Source of the DNA: CAMCTV01 sp964420985
Lineage (GTDB): Bacteria; Bacteroidota; Bacteroidia; Flavobacteriales_D; Sanyastnellaceae
Assembly (NCBI GenBank): GCA_964420985.1
Contig: CAYQUT010000001.1
Location: 62,001-126,000 of the forward strand
Length of the DNA: 64,000 bases
Reading direction: 5' to 3'
Below, piece by piece: positions 1-8,087 of the stretch. A model generated the notes under the pieces. That model ran no database searches and was not told where the DNA came from. It saw only the letters and a program-made list of their open reading frames with translations. The translations under genes were made by a program, and so were the position numbers. How positions within the stretch are numbered: the first letter of the stretch is position 1; each line of letters starts with the position of its first letter.

Positions 1-1
1 A

Positions 2-154
2 CAAATGAAAACAGGAGGTGCGTCCAATGTGGGTTGGAAGCAGCGTGTTAAAGCCAATCAGCAGGATCGCATGGCTTGGCAGCTCAATGGTTTGTCACCA
101 AAATGGTATACCCTTTTTTTGAAGCCATTGCGGAAGTTGTTGCAATTTCGGTAA
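2..154 (+). CDS. Glycosyltransferase family 2, C-terminal fragment (cut by window start)
   Basis: The open frame entering from the left edge gives 50 residues and a TAA stop. The tail contains KTGGASNVGWKQR, then WQLNG and LKPLRKLLQF, which matches the end of WcaE-type family 2 glycosyltransferases as I know them; those transfer sugars in exopolysaccharide or colanic-acid-like synthesis. The catalytic domain lies outside the window, so the function rests on this tail alone. The stop is followed within 20 bases by a GC-rich hairpin and a T run that could end transcription. Confidence 0.6.
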   Translation, partial: QMKTGGASNVGWKQRVKANQQDRMAWQLNGLSPKWYTLFLKPLRKLLQFR

Positions 155-160
155 TGTATT

Positions 161-236
161 AATATGTCGCCCCTACGGGGCTTTTTTGGCTGCGGATATT
201 CGTGCTATTAGTATTTCGCCCCTACGGGGCTTTCAT
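161..236 (+). repeat. Two REP-like palindromes, forward orientation; first may act as terminator
   Basis: Two copies of the 13-base palindrome GCCCCTACGGGGC lie at 169-181 and 218-230, each preceded by a T-rich flank ending in CGC. The first is followed by a run of six T and directly follows the glycosyltransferase stop, so it could serve as an intrinsic terminator. They are the reverse complement of the copies at 403-512, so the two groups point towards each other across 170 bases of AT-rich sequence in which I see no gene. Confidence 0.75.
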
Positions 237-400
237 ATATTGTTTTGGGATTTTTTATATTTGTATTTTAAGTCAAAGATTGTTTTGCTATTTGTAATAG
301 CAAATTAAAAATGCGTTGTTGATTTTTAAATAGGAGAAATTCGTGATTGACTGAAATAAATAGGGTAGAATTAATATCATTAGGTTAAGAATGAACATTT

Positions 401-645
401 AACCCCGTAGGGGCGACATAATAATAGAACGAATGATAAAGCAACCAAAGCCCCGTAGGGGCGGCATATTAATAGGAAACGAACAATAAACCAGCCCAAG
501 CCCCGTAGGGGCGGCATATTAANNNNNNNNNNNNNNNNNNNNNNNNNNNNNNNNNNNNNNNNNNNNNNNNNNNNNNNNNNNNNNNNNNNNNNNNNNNNNN
601 NNNNNNNNNNNNNNNNNNNNNNCCCTTAGGGGCGGCATATCAAAA
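401..645 (-). repeat. REP-like array with ~50-base spacing, interrupted by the assembly gap
   Basis: CCCCGTAGGGGC cores occur at 403-414, 450-462 and 500-512, each followed by GRCATATTAATA-like sequence, and a degenerate copy (CCCTTAGGGGC) resumes right after the Ns at 623. Spacing is 47-50 bases and the spacers between copies are partly alike (GAAYGAAYAATAAA). This is the arrangement of REP/BIME palindromes next to a Y1 transposase of the RAYT type, which starts at 660. The true copy number is unknown because the assembly breaks in the array. Confidence 0.75.
523..622. other. Assembly gap of 100 Ns
   Basis: Exactly 100 N characters, the conventional scaffold-gap length. It falls inside the palindromic repeat array, so short reads probably could not span the repeat. 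Confidence 0.97.
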
Positions 646-659
646 GATAAAATAAATTG

Positions 660-1121
660 ATGGCAAATACATATACCCAGATTTATATTCATGTTGTGTT
701 TTCAGTAAAAGGAAGACAGAACCTAATTCAAAAAAAATGGAAAGATGAATTATTCAAGTACATTTCCGGAATAGCCAAAGGGAAGCAACAAAAGGTTTAT
801 GCAATAGGTGGAGTTGAAGACCATATTCATATTTTATTGAGTATCAAACCCAACATCGCATTATCTGATTTGGTGAGAGAAATAAAATCTAATTCCTCAA
901 AATGGATCAACGAGAAGAGTTTGGTTATGGGCAGATTTGAATGGCAAGCTGGTTTTGGAGCTTTCTCATGTTCTCATTCTCAATTGGAGAGTGTTATTGT
1001 GTACATTAACAATCAAGAGGAACATCACGCAAAGAAAAATTTTAAATTCGAATACATTGAAATGTTGCAAGAATGGAATGTCGATTTTGATGAGAAATAT
1101 GTTTTTGATGAGAACCCTTGA
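660..1121 (+). CDS. REP-associated tyrosine transposase (IS200-like Y1/HUH transposase)
   Basis: 153 residues from the ATG at 660; a TTG three bases earlier is also open. The single-domain Y1 transposase fold is recognisable: N-terminal TYTQIYIHVVFSVKGR, the HUH metal site in EDHIHIL (His55 and His57) and the likely catalytic tyrosine Tyr115 in VYINNQEEHH. Family members nick and rejoin single-stranded DNA at hairpins. The gene begins 15 bases after the last palindrome of a REP-like array, the classical relation of a RAYT to its REP substrates, so it is probably a domesticated or slowly mobile enzyme acting on those hairpins. No partner tnpB is present. The frame is intact and all key residues are present. 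Confidence 0.88.
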   Translation: MANTYTQIYIHVVFSVKGRQNLIQKKWKDELFKYISGIAKGKQQKVYAIGGVEDHIHILLSIKPNIALSDLVREIKSNSSKWINEKSLVMGRFEWQAGFGAFSCSHSQLESVIVYINNQEEHHAKKNFKFEYIEMLQEWNVDFDEKYVFDENP

Positions 1122-1197
1122 TTTGAATCCGTGGGGGGTATATCGTCAAGTTTCTGAATTCAGAAAATGATTATTTTCACAAACTAAAGCATCATCT

Positions 1198-1734
1198 ATG
1201 AAAAAAATTTTATTCATTGTCTTAGGACTTGTTATTCTGATTCTATCATTTTTAACTTACAATGGTCTTTTTCGTGAGATACATGTGGTGGAAAAAGAAG
1301 TTCCTGGTTATTCATTAATGACCTTAGATTTCAAAGGGCCCTACCATCAAATTGGTGAAACTTTTGAGCGTCTAAAATCCACGTGTGAACAACATAACAT
1401 CAAGCAAGATTTTATTGGTATTTATTTCGATAACCCGGATGAAGTAGCAGAAGAAGATTTGCGGTCAAAGGCATGCGTAATCGTTAATTCAGGGGACAGC
1501 GCGAAATTGGCTGCGTTAGGATGTTCAGCCTATCAATTGCCCGCTGGTTCTGCCTTAACCGTTGATTGGCATTACACCAATGGCATAGAGATGCTCATTG
1601 GGATTTTCAAATCTTACGCAACTTTAGGGGAGTATTCAGCTACCTTGAATTGCAGAGATCAAGTAGGCCATGTCTATGAGCGGTATGTTCAAAACGGGGT
1701 TGAGTTTGTTTTTTTAAAGGATAAAAAAGAGTAG
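1198..1734 (+). CDS. Membrane-anchored GyrI-like (effector-binding) domain protein
   Basis: 178 residues. Residues 4-23 form one hydrophobic segment (ILFIVLGLVILILSFLTYNG), giving an anchor or uncleaved signal. The rest resembles the GyrI/AraC effector-binding fold: a strand ending in GPYHQIGETFERL, a central FIGIYFDNPDEVAEEDLRSKACVIV and a late LIGIFKSYATLGEYS. The fold binds small hydrophobic ligands, but no DNA-binding domain is attached and the ligand cannot be predicted. It stands alone between the transposase and a convergent TonB receptor. The assignment rests on motif resemblance; 'conserved hypothetical' is the fallback. Confidence 0.65.
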   Translation: MKKILFIVLGLVILILSFLTYNGLFREIHVVEKEVPGYSLMTLDFKGPYHQIGETFERLKSTCEQHNIKQDFIGIYFDNPDEVAEEDLRSKACVIVNSGDSAKLAALGCSAYQLPAGSALTVDWHYTNGIEMLIGIFKSYATLGEYSATLNCRDQVGHVYERYVQNGVEFVFLKDKKE

Positions 1735-1744
1735 TAATAAAAAA

Positions 1745-1781
1745 CAATTTACCCCAAGGATATTCCCCTCGGGATAAATTG
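1745..1781 (-). terminator. Hairpin terminator for the TonB receptor gene
   Basis: CAATTTACCCC at 1745-1755 pairs with GGGATAAATTG at 1771-1781 with one mismatch. Read on the minus strand the hairpin is followed by GTTTTTTATT, a good U tract, so it should end the receptor transcript that stops at 1788. On the plus strand there is no T run after it, so it is a weaker candidate for the GyrI-like gene. Confidence 0.6.
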
Positions 1782-1787
1782 GATGGT

Positions 1788-4139
1788 CTAAAGAGCAACT
1801 TTTATTCCTGCCCAAATCATTCTTCCCGCTTGAGGATAATAAAATCTTTCATCGATTCTCTCCCCAACAATGTAGCCATAGGTATAGCCATTGGTTACGT
1901 ACAAGCGATTCAAAAGATTATTGAGGGTTAGGCTCAATTGCACTTCGTGATTTGGATTTGCCTTGGTATACATCAGCGTTAAATCTTGTACTTGATAAGA
2001 AGGTATGGTTCTGTCTTTGTTACCAGTATTATCAAGGTGTTGTAATCCTACATATTTCCATTGCCACTGAACTTGCACATTCCTTATCAAATTGTATTGT
2101 AAAACAGTGCTGGCGATGGCTTGCGGAGAAAATGAAATGGGACTGTTTTTGTGCGCGATAAGGAGCATGTCAAATCCATTGGTGTAGTCAAAAATAATCT
2201 CATTGAACGCTTTGATTTGATGTTCAGAGATCGTGGCGTTGGCATAAAAACGAAGGTTTTTATTGAAAACCGTCATATCCTTGGTAAGTTCCATTTCAAT
2301 CCCGCGTCTGAAACTAGAGGCAATGTTCGTTCTCAATGGAGCACCGACATCATTCACTGCACCTGTCAGCACCAATTGATTTTTGTATTGCATCCAAAAT
2401 AAATTGATATTGAATTGGGTCAATTTTACTTGAGGTTTGTTGGCATTGGGATGAATTCCTTTTTGATCAAAATCCAATTGACTGTTCACGTCCCACCTTT
2501 TCCATATCCAAGAAAATTCATTGTCTAACAGGTACTCAGCTTTTGGTTTTGTATTGTTATCAATGTAATCGTTTCTGTTGGGTTCTTTGCCAATCCATGC
2601 GACCAATGCACTGATTTGATTTTTACGGTTGATTCTGTAACTGCCTCCGATTTTGGGATTAAAAAATATCAATTCATCATGCGCGTCATATTGAACCAAA
2701 TCATTGTTGACGCCTGTTGTATTATAGTTCACTCGTCTTAGTTGCAAATCTATAAAGCCATTCCATTCACTCCGTTGATGCATGAATTGGATATATCCCG
2801 TTTGATCTGATTTTTGTGCATTTCCTGTGTAATACGGTTTAGAGAAATCATAATCAGGTTGCGGTACTATTTCTGTTACTTCTCCAAAGTGATGTCCAAG
2901 GTATTGCATCATATACGTACCAATGTGGATGGTGTTGGCTTCATTGACGAATAAACTCAAACGGGATGCTACGCCAAATAGATTGTTGTCCAACCATCGT
3001 CTTCGGATGATATCAGCGTTCTCTATATAGATGCCATCGAGAAAATGGGGGACAAATCCGGGGAGGTTGTAATTGGATAGTGCTGTTTCATTCTTTTTCT
3101 CTTCAAAATATCCAGCTCCTCTTGTATGAAAAATACTGGTGTGCCATTTCAGTTTTGTATTATGGTATAAGGCATGAAACTGTTGGTGATGCTGTTGATA
3201 TTGATCCACCTGATTGGGATGTGTAAAGTAATTGTAGGTACGCCCTGACTGTAGTAGGTTATTGGTTTCAGCTTCCGTGAGATAATTCCGCGCGGCAAAG
3301 TTCAATATGTCTGTTGTGTTTCCATACAATCTTTCATGAGGCGTGCCATTCCAAGATTGATAAGTTCTTTCATTTCCACCAAACGCAGTGAGCAAGAACT
3401 TCCAGTGTTGTGTGTTTTTTTGAAGGTCAAATTGATAACCATTCATGTTGGCAGATGCACGGTCAATGTAACCGTCACTGTTGATTTGCGAAAGGCGTGC
3501 ATTCAAATAAATTCCTTTGGTGAGTAACACGCGATCCAACTGAAGTGTTTTTCGCAAGCTATTGAAACTGCCCCATTGTAAACCATATGAAATGCGCCGG
3601 GGTAGATTCAAGTTTTGATCAATGGTGTTGATGTGAATGGATCCCCCAAAAGCGCCCGGTCCAGCGGTGCTAGGTCCTGCGCCCCTTTGAATTTGAATAT
3701 CACTCGTGCTTGAAGCCAGGTCAGGAAGGTTAACCCAAAATACCTGCTGACTTTCTGCATCATTCAGAGGTATATTGTTGATGGTAACATTGATTCTGGA
3801 GGGGTCACTTCCTCTAATCCAAAGACCCGTATATCCTACCCCGGTTCCCGCATCACTGGTGGATACCAGTGATGGGGTGAAGCGCAACAAATAGGGAAGG
3901 TCTTGTGCGGTGTTCAATCGAGCTAAATCTTTTGAGGATAGATTGGTATGTGCAACAGGAGATTTTTGATCTACAAAAAGGGGCGAGTCTTTGATGATAA
4001 GTGGATTCCCGATAATCACGGGAATGGAATCTGGCACGGGTCTTTTACGTGTTTGAATTTGCACCGGTTCAATCACTTGGGTGATCCCATTGACTGCAAT
4101 CATCCCAACCAAAGCGGCTAAGAGCGTTTTTTTTATCAT
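1788..4139 (-). CDS. TonB-dependent outer membrane receptor, probably for thiamine or a thiamine precursor
   Basis: 783 residues from the ATG at 4139 (MIKKTLLAALVGMIAVNG, a signal peptide). An in-frame ATG at 4178 exists but falls in the riboswitch expression platform, so I prefer the downstream start. The plug domain spans roughly residues 55-170, with LRFTPSLVSTSDAG, WIRGSDPSRINVTINNIPLND and RGAGPSTAGPGAFGG, followed by a 22-strand-type barrel ending in an aromatic-rich tail. No SusC-type N-terminal carboxypeptidase-like domain is seen. Such receptors import scarce nutrients using TonB/ExbBD energy. The TPP riboswitch in its leader implies repression by thiamine pyrophosphate, and TPP-regulated receptors are known in Bacteroidota, so the substrate inference is reasonable though untested. 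Confidence 0.88.
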   Translation of the reverse strand: MIKKTLLAALVGMIAVNGITQVIEPVQIQTRKRPVPDSIPVIIGNPLIIKDSPLFVDQKSPVAHTNLSSKDLARLNTAQDLPYLLRFTPSLVSTSDAGTGVGYTGLWIRGSDPSRINVTINNIPLNDAESQQVFWVNLPDLASSTSDIQIQRGAGPSTAGPGAFGGSIHINTIDQNLNLPRRISYGLQWGSFNSLRKTLQLDRVLLTKGIYLNARLSQINSDGYIDRASANMNGYQFDLQKNTQHWKFLLTAFGGNERTYQSWNGTPHERLYGNTTDILNFAARNYLTEAETNNLLQSGRTYNYFTHPNQVDQYQQHHQQFHALYHNTKLKWHTSIFHTRGAGYFEEKKNETALSNYNLPGFVPHFLDGIYIENADIIRRRWLDNNLFGVASRLSLFVNEANTIHIGTYMMQYLGHHFGEVTEIVPQPDYDFSKPYYTGNAQKSDQTGYIQFMHQRSEWNGFIDLQLRRVNYNTTGVNNDLVQYDAHDELIFFNPKIGGSYRINRKNQISALVAWIGKEPNRNDYIDNNTKPKAEYLLDNEFSWIWKRWDVNSQLDFDQKGIHPNANKPQVKLTQFNINLFWMQYKNQLVLTGAVNDVGAPLRTNIASSFRRGIEMELTKDMTVFNKNLRFYANATISEHQIKAFNEIIFDYTNGFDMLLIAHKNSPISFSPQAIASTVLQYNLIRNVQVQWQWKYVGLQHLDNTGNKDRTIPSYQVQDLTLMYTKANPNHEVQLSLTLNNLLNRLYVTNGYTYGYIVGERIDERFYYPQAGRMIWAGIKVAL

Positions 4140-4156
4140 TTGTCTTAAAATACAAG

Positions 4157-4177
4157 TGCATTGGTCATGACAATGCA
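4157..4177 (-). promoter_or_regulatory. Hairpin in the riboswitch expression platform
   Basis: A perfect 7-base inverted repeat (TGCATTG / CAATGCA) around a 7-base loop lies between the TPP aptamer and the receptor start codon. On the minus strand it is followed by CTTGTATTTT, so it may be the terminator of the regulated leader. It ends 17 bases before the chosen start codon, so translational control is also possible. Confidence 0.5.
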
Positions 4178-4186
4178 ATTTACTTT

Positions 4187-4277
4187 ATTTCCCTTGGCAG
4201 CATGACCTGCCCAGGTTCCCTTGTTCAAAAACAAGAAGGGTATAATCTCAGACGCTTTTTTTTTGAACGTCACCCCT
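4187..4277 (-). ncRNA. TPP (thiamine pyrophosphate) riboswitch, THI element
   Basis: Read on the minus strand, the leader shows the conserved THI-box pieces in order: GGGGTGAC, then CTGAGATTATACCC (the CUGAGA...ACCC core of P2/J2-3), a variable hairpin with a CTTGTT/AACAAG stem, GGAACCTG, the GGCAGGTCATGCTGCC pyrophosphate arm and the closing AAGGGAA. Outer stem GGGGT pairs with the CCCTT-side bases to close P1. It lies 48 bases upstream of the TonB receptor start and 11 bases downstream of a good promoter. TPP binding would lower receptor expression. I recognise this from the consensus; I have not run a covariance model. Confidence 0.9.
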
Positions 4278-4287
4278 TTGGACAGTG

Positions 4288-4315
4288 CGAATATAATCAC
4301 ATCATAGAAAAACAA
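4288..4315 (-). promoter_or_regulatory. Promoter of the thiamine-regulated receptor gene
   Basis: On the minus strand, TTG (4315-4313) is followed after 17 bases by TATATTCG (4295-4288), close to the Bacteroidota consensus of TTG at -33 and TAnnTTTG at -7. Transcription would begin just before the riboswitch aptamer. Confidence 0.6.
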
Positions 4316-4341
4316 AAATCATCCGTGACTACATTTGCGCA

Positions 4342-5280
4342 ATGAAAATTCATTACGCCATTGATACCTTGCCACCCCATGTGCAAACATGGGTGACGAT
4401 GGGCACGTTTGATGGTTTGCATTTGGGGCATCTTTCTATTTTGCGTGATATGCAGAAAAGAGCTCATCTGCAAAACGCGCAAACGGTGGTTTTGAGTTTT
4501 GATCCCCATCCCAAGAAAGTATTGTTTCCCGATGGCGAACCATTGCCACAAATTCAGAGCTTGGAAGAAAAGGCTGCTGTATTGGAACAGATGGGAATTG
4601 ATCACCTATTGTTGCTCCCGTTTAATATGGAATTGGCCAAATTGTCGGCGGAGGATTTTGTTCGTGATATTTTGGTGAATGGCCTGCATGTGGCAGGTGT
4701 CTACATGGGGTATGATCATCGTTTTGGAAAAAACAGAGTGGGTGATATACATCTTATGGCACAGCTCGGAGAGGTGTATGGATTTGAAGTGCATCAGATG
4801 GAAGCCTATGCTCCAAAAGGAATTCCAGTAAGTTCAACCAAAATTCGTCAGGCACTTTTAAATGGTGAAATGGTTGAGGCCAATGCGATGTTGGGACGAC
4901 CGTTTGTTTTGACTGGAGAAGTGATCAAAGGCCAGCAAATTGGAAGTAAAATAGGATTCCCCACGGCCAACATTTTGGTGCATGGTGTAGATAAGTTGAT
5001 TCCAAAATTCGGTGTTTATGCAGCGACATTGAATTGGAATAGTCAATTGTATGCAGTAGCGCTCAATATCGGTTATCGTCCCACCGTAAACCAATCGCTT
5101 CAGTTGCATGTGGAAGGTCATATTTTGGACTTTGAGGGCGATTTGTATGGGAAATGCATTACCTTAGAACTGCATCAGCGTCTAAGAGATGAGCGCAAGA
5201 TGGGAGGATTAGATGAGTTGGTAGCACAAATAACAAAAGATGTTCAATGGGTAAACGACTGGTTTGTTGCTTCTTTTTAA
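4342..5280 (+). CDS. ribF: Bifunctional riboflavin kinase / FAD synthetase
   Basis: 312 residues, the normal RibF length. The N-terminal FMN adenylyltransferase domain has the nucleotidyl-transferase signature GTFDGLHLGH starting at Gly21, and SSTKIRQALLNGEM near 155-170. The C-terminal flavokinase domain has the GxVxxGxxxGxxxGFPTANI pattern, with GFPTAN at 205-210, and ends in LRDERKMGGLDELVAQI. The enzyme makes FMN and then FAD from riboflavin in the cytoplasm. A TACATTTG box lies only 4 bases before the ATG. The gene's last 34 bases overlap the start of the next gene, suggesting coupled expression. Confidence 0.96.
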   Translation: MKIHYAIDTLPPHVQTWVTMGTFDGLHLGHLSILRDMQKRAHLQNAQTVVLSFDPHPKKVLFPDGEPLPQIQSLEEKAAVLEQMGIDHLLLLPFNMELAKLSAEDFVRDILVNGLHVAGVYMGYDHRFGKNRVGDIHLMAQLGEVYGFEVHQMEAYAPKGIPVSSTKIRQALLNGEMVEANAMLGRPFVLTGEVIKGQQIGSKIGFPTANILVHGVDKLIPKFGVYAATLNWNSQLYAVALNIGYRPTVNQSLQLHVEGHILDFEGDLYGKCITLELHQRLRDERKMGGLDELVAQITKDVQWVNDWFVASF

Positions 5281-5852
5281 TATTCATTGTTTTAAAATGC
5301 AATGCGCAATGTTTGCCATTATATCAATTGGATACCTGCAAAGTCTTTAGGTCGATAGCTTCGATTCAAGGACATGAACTTGAGGTATATAGAATTGACC
5401 TCAGCAAGAAAAAGTTGAAATCCATTCCCTTAGAGGTGTTCAATTGTCCCCATTTGCAGGAGTTAAAAGTCAATAAAAATGATATTCGTTTCATACCAGA
5501 GGAAATAAAAAATTGTACGGAACTACAACGATTGGAAATGCAGTTCAACCGCATTGACAGTTTGCCCATGGCTTTATTCACGCTGTCGCATTTGAAAAAA
5601 TTGGATTTGGGTTACAATGATGTTTTCACGATTCCAGATGGCATTGGAGATTTGCAGGAGCTGGAGATATTGGCCATGTGGGACAATCCCATTGGTATTT
5701 ACAGTCATGAATTGTTGCGCCTGAATAATCTGAAGCATTTGGATTTTTTGAACAATCCCATCAATGAAAGTGTTCAGAGGGCATTGCAAGAAGGCTTACC
5801 GAATTGCCAAATGCATTTTTCTTTCCCCTGTCAGTGCGAAGTGGGATGGTGA
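5247..5852 (+). CDS. Secreted leucine-rich-repeat protein
   Basis: 201 residues. A signal peptide (MGKRLVCCFFLIFIVLKCNAQ) supports a start inside the ribF 3' end, overlapping by 34 bases in another frame. From about residue 55 to 175 there are five leucine-rich repeats of the LxxLxLxxNxixxiP kind, for example LQELKVNKNDIRFIP and LKKLDLGYNDVFTIP. Cysteines near both ends (CLPLYQLDTC and CQC) probably form caps. Such domains bind proteins; no enzyme domain and no T9SS sorting tail is present, so the location is periplasmic or outer-membrane associated. The partner is unknown. Confidence 0.85.
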   Translation: MGKRLVCCFFLIFIVLKCNAQCLPLYQLDTCKVFRSIASIQGHELEVYRIDLSKKKLKSIPLEVFNCPHLQELKVNKNDIRFIPEEIKNCTELQRLEMQFNRIDSLPMALFTLSHLKKLDLGYNDVFTIPDGIGDLQELEILAMWDNPIGIYSHELLRLNNLKHLDFLNNPINESVQRALQEGLPNCQMHFSFPCQCEVGW

Positions 5853-5869
5853 TGAATTACCTTTGAGGT

Positions 5870-7144
5870 ATGAAATACCAACAACTTTCTGCGTCTTTTT
5901 ATACTGGAGCAAGATCAAGAGTGAGTGCTCAAATGCCTGCTGGATGTGCGGCTATTTTTTTTAGCAACGATATTTACCCCACCAGTGCGGATGGCACTTT
6001 GCCATTTAAACAAGCCTCGGATATCTTTTATTTAACAGGGGTGGATCAAGAGGAAACCATTTTGGTGTTGTTTCCCTCTTCCAAGCAATCTGCGATGAGA
6101 GAGATTTTGTTTGTAAGAGAAACCAATGAGCACATTGCAGTTTGGGAGGGTGCTAAGTTGACCAAGGAGCAGGCCAAGGAGCAAACGGGTATTCAGAACA
6201 TTCAGTGGACCAGTGATTTTGAAAAGGTGATGAGGGTAGTCATGAATGAGGCAGAGGTAATGGGTTTAAATGACAACGCACATACCCGGGCGAGCATAGA
6301 GGTGGAAACACGAGAAGCAAGGTGGAACAAAAAGATGCGTATTGATTTTCCAAATCATGGGGTCTTTCGCATGGCACCCATTATGCACCATGTGCGAGCC
6401 ATCAAGACGGAAGAGGAAATTGAGCAACTGAAGCGAGCCATTCAATTGACCAAACAGGGTTTTGTGCGGGTGATGAAAATGGTGAAGCCTGGTGTGATGG
6501 AATATGAATTGGAAGCGGAATATTTGCATGAGTTTGTTAGAAATGGATCAAGAGGTTTTGCTTACACGCCCATCATAGCCTCGGGCTCCAGCGCTTGTGT
6601 GTTGCATTATATAGCCAATGATTTGCCTTGTAAGGATGGTGATTTGTTATTGATGGACGTTGGTGCAGAGTATGGAAATTACAATGCAGACATGACCCGA
6701 TGCATTCCTGTGAACGGTAAGTTTAGTGAGCGACAAAAAGATGTTTATAATGCGGTGTTGCGCGTCATGGAGGGAGCCAAGAAATTGTTGCGCCCTGGGG
6801 TCATGATGGCGGATTACCATGTAGAAGTTGGAAAAATGATGACCGTGGAGTTGGTGGGTTTGGGTTTAATCACTTCAGAGGAAGCCAAGAATCCATTGGC
6901 CTATAAAAAGTATTTTATGCATGGAACCAGTCACTTCTTGGGATTGGATGTGCATGATGTGGGGGATTGGAATATACCTATTGAGGCGGGCAATGTATTC
7001 ACTGTAGAACCCGGCATCTACATTCCAGAAGAGTCATTGGGTATTCGTATTGAGAATAACGTTGTGGTGACAGAAAACGAACCCTTGGATTTGTTTGCCG
7101 ATTTCCCTACTACCGTCGAGGAAATTGAGGCGATGATGGCCTAA
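5870..7144 (+). CDS. pepP: Xaa-Pro aminopeptidase (aminopeptidase P)
   Basis: 424 residues, matching aminopeptidase P. The N-terminal creatinase-like domain (about 1-165) is followed by the pita-bread metallopeptidase domain. All five metal ligands are visible: Asp263 in LLMDVGAEYG, Asp274 in YNADMTR, His355 in HGTSHFLGLDVHD, Glu380 in VEPGIYIPEE and Glu395 in IRIENNV; the extra active-site His351 is also there. It removes an N-terminal residue preceding proline, normally in the cytoplasm with Mn(II). No signal peptide. It begins 17 bases after the LRR gene and may be cotranscribed with ribF. Confidence 0.95.
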   Translation: MKYQQLSASFYTGARSRVSAQMPAGCAAIFFSNDIYPTSADGTLPFKQASDIFYLTGVDQEETILVLFPSSKQSAMREILFVRETNEHIAVWEGAKLTKEQAKEQTGIQNIQWTSDFEKVMRVVMNEAEVMGLNDNAHTRASIEVETREARWNKKMRIDFPNHGVFRMAPIMHHVRAIKTEEEIEQLKRAIQLTKQGFVRVMKMVKPGVMEYELEAEYLHEFVRNGSRGFAYTPIIASGSSACVLHYIANDLPCKDGDLLLMDVGAEYGNYNADMTRCIPVNGKFSERQKDVYNAVLRVMEGAKKLLRPGVMMADYHVEVGKMMTVELVGLGLITSEEAKNPLAYKKYFMHGTSHFLGLDVHDVGDWNIPIEAGNVFTVEPGIYIPEESLGIRIENNVVVTENEPLDLFADFPTTVEEIEAMMA

Positions 7145-7210
7145 TTCTCTTTTTCGTTGTAAATACATTACAATGAACCTTCGGTTCTTGAGCCTTCAAA
7201 CCGAAAATTC

Positions 7211-8083
7211 GTGTACCAACCCATCTCCATCTCCGAAAAGGGAATAAGAGGGGAGTTTTGTCCCTACTGCAAAGCCCCAACTATCCGTGTCCCTGCTTCT
7301 TCCATATCCACCTACATTCCCCTTGAATCAAATGATATTGTATTTCAGTGTGTGGAGCACCCACAGCATTTTATAGCTTGGAATAGAGACGATATCCACC
7401 AACAAGGTACTTTGGCCGACCCTTATTTGCGGGCTTGTCGATACCGTGTTGCATTAGAATTAGAGCACTTAATGGCACAGTTTTCAGATTCTCATTTCGC
7501 CCGTGAATGTGTTGTACGTTACATCAATTACAAAATGAAGAACGGTCATTCTAGTTATTTGAATCTACAGTTGCTGGCAGAAAAAGACTGCTTTGCGATA
7601 CTTCAAATCCTGAACAAAACCGATTGGAAAAGGCTCATTCCAGTTTCCTATAATGATGAATTTGCCCAACAAATTCGTCCCGCTCATCATTATTTTAATC
7701 AGTTTTTGTCTTTGAAGTCCATGATTGAACAATCCGTTATTGTTGAATTGTATAACAACCTGGAAATAGAAATGCCCATTGGAACTTTTATGGATCGAAC
7801 TTTTGAATTGATTGACTTTTTTACCAGTTGCGGAGATCAATTCCTGAGAGTTGTGCCGGCGCAATGTGCAGTATGTTATGCCAATTCGAATTCACCTGGC
7901 TTTCTCATGATTGGTAATCGCTCTTGGAATTACACCAGCTTTATTTTTCATTTTAGAAACAATAGGTTGATGGATTTGCATGATTGTGCATCAATGGTTC
8001 ACCCTTGTCAACATCTTCCTTTGGGAAATAAATATTCTTTTCAACGCGGCAGGATAATTGATTCTGCTTCTTTATACAATTAA
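7211..8083 (+). CDS. Unknown protein with N-terminal zinc-ribbon-like motif
   Basis: 290 residues from a GTG start; the frame gives no better ATG nearby and the start is needed to keep the N-terminal motif. CPYCKAP at residues 17-23 is a CxxC zinc knuckle, with further cysteines at about 47 and a late CAVCYAN (CxxC) near 219, which could complete a zinc site. The middle is helical with no recognisable domain. There is no signal peptide or membrane segment, so it is cytoplasmic. It is followed after 4 bases by another unknown gene and the two probably form one unit. I do not recognise a function. Confidence 0.6.
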   Translation: MYQPISISEKGIRGEFCPYCKAPTIRVPASSISTYIPLESNDIVFQCVEHPQHFIAWNRDDIHQQGTLADPYLRACRYRVALELEHLMAQFSDSHFARECVVRYINYKMKNGHSSYLNLQLLAEKDCFAILQILNKTDWKRLIPVSYNDEFAQQIRPAHHYFNQFLSLKSMIEQSVIVELYNNLEIEMPIGTFMDRTFELIDFFTSCGDQFLRVVPAQCAVCYANSNSPGFLMIGNRSWNYTSFIFHFRNNRLMDLHDCASMVHPCQHLPLGNKYSFQRGRIIDSASLYN

Positions 8084-8087
8084 TCCA

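Noticed and set aside
401..645. CRISPR-like regular spacing of short repeats
   Set aside because: Repeats are 13-base palindromes with partly conserved spacers and lie next to a RAYT; there are no cas genes. REP array is the better reading.
937..1170. Open frame overlapping the transposase 3' end
   Set aside because: Different frame within a clear transposase gene and no features of a protein.
4140..4178. Longer start (ATG at 4178) for the TonB receptor
   Set aside because: It lies in the riboswitch expression platform and adds a Cys/His stub before a good signal peptide.
7165..7195. Small hairpin GAACC-TTC-GGTTC between pepP and the next gene
   Set aside because: Short stem with no T run after it; not convincing as a terminator.
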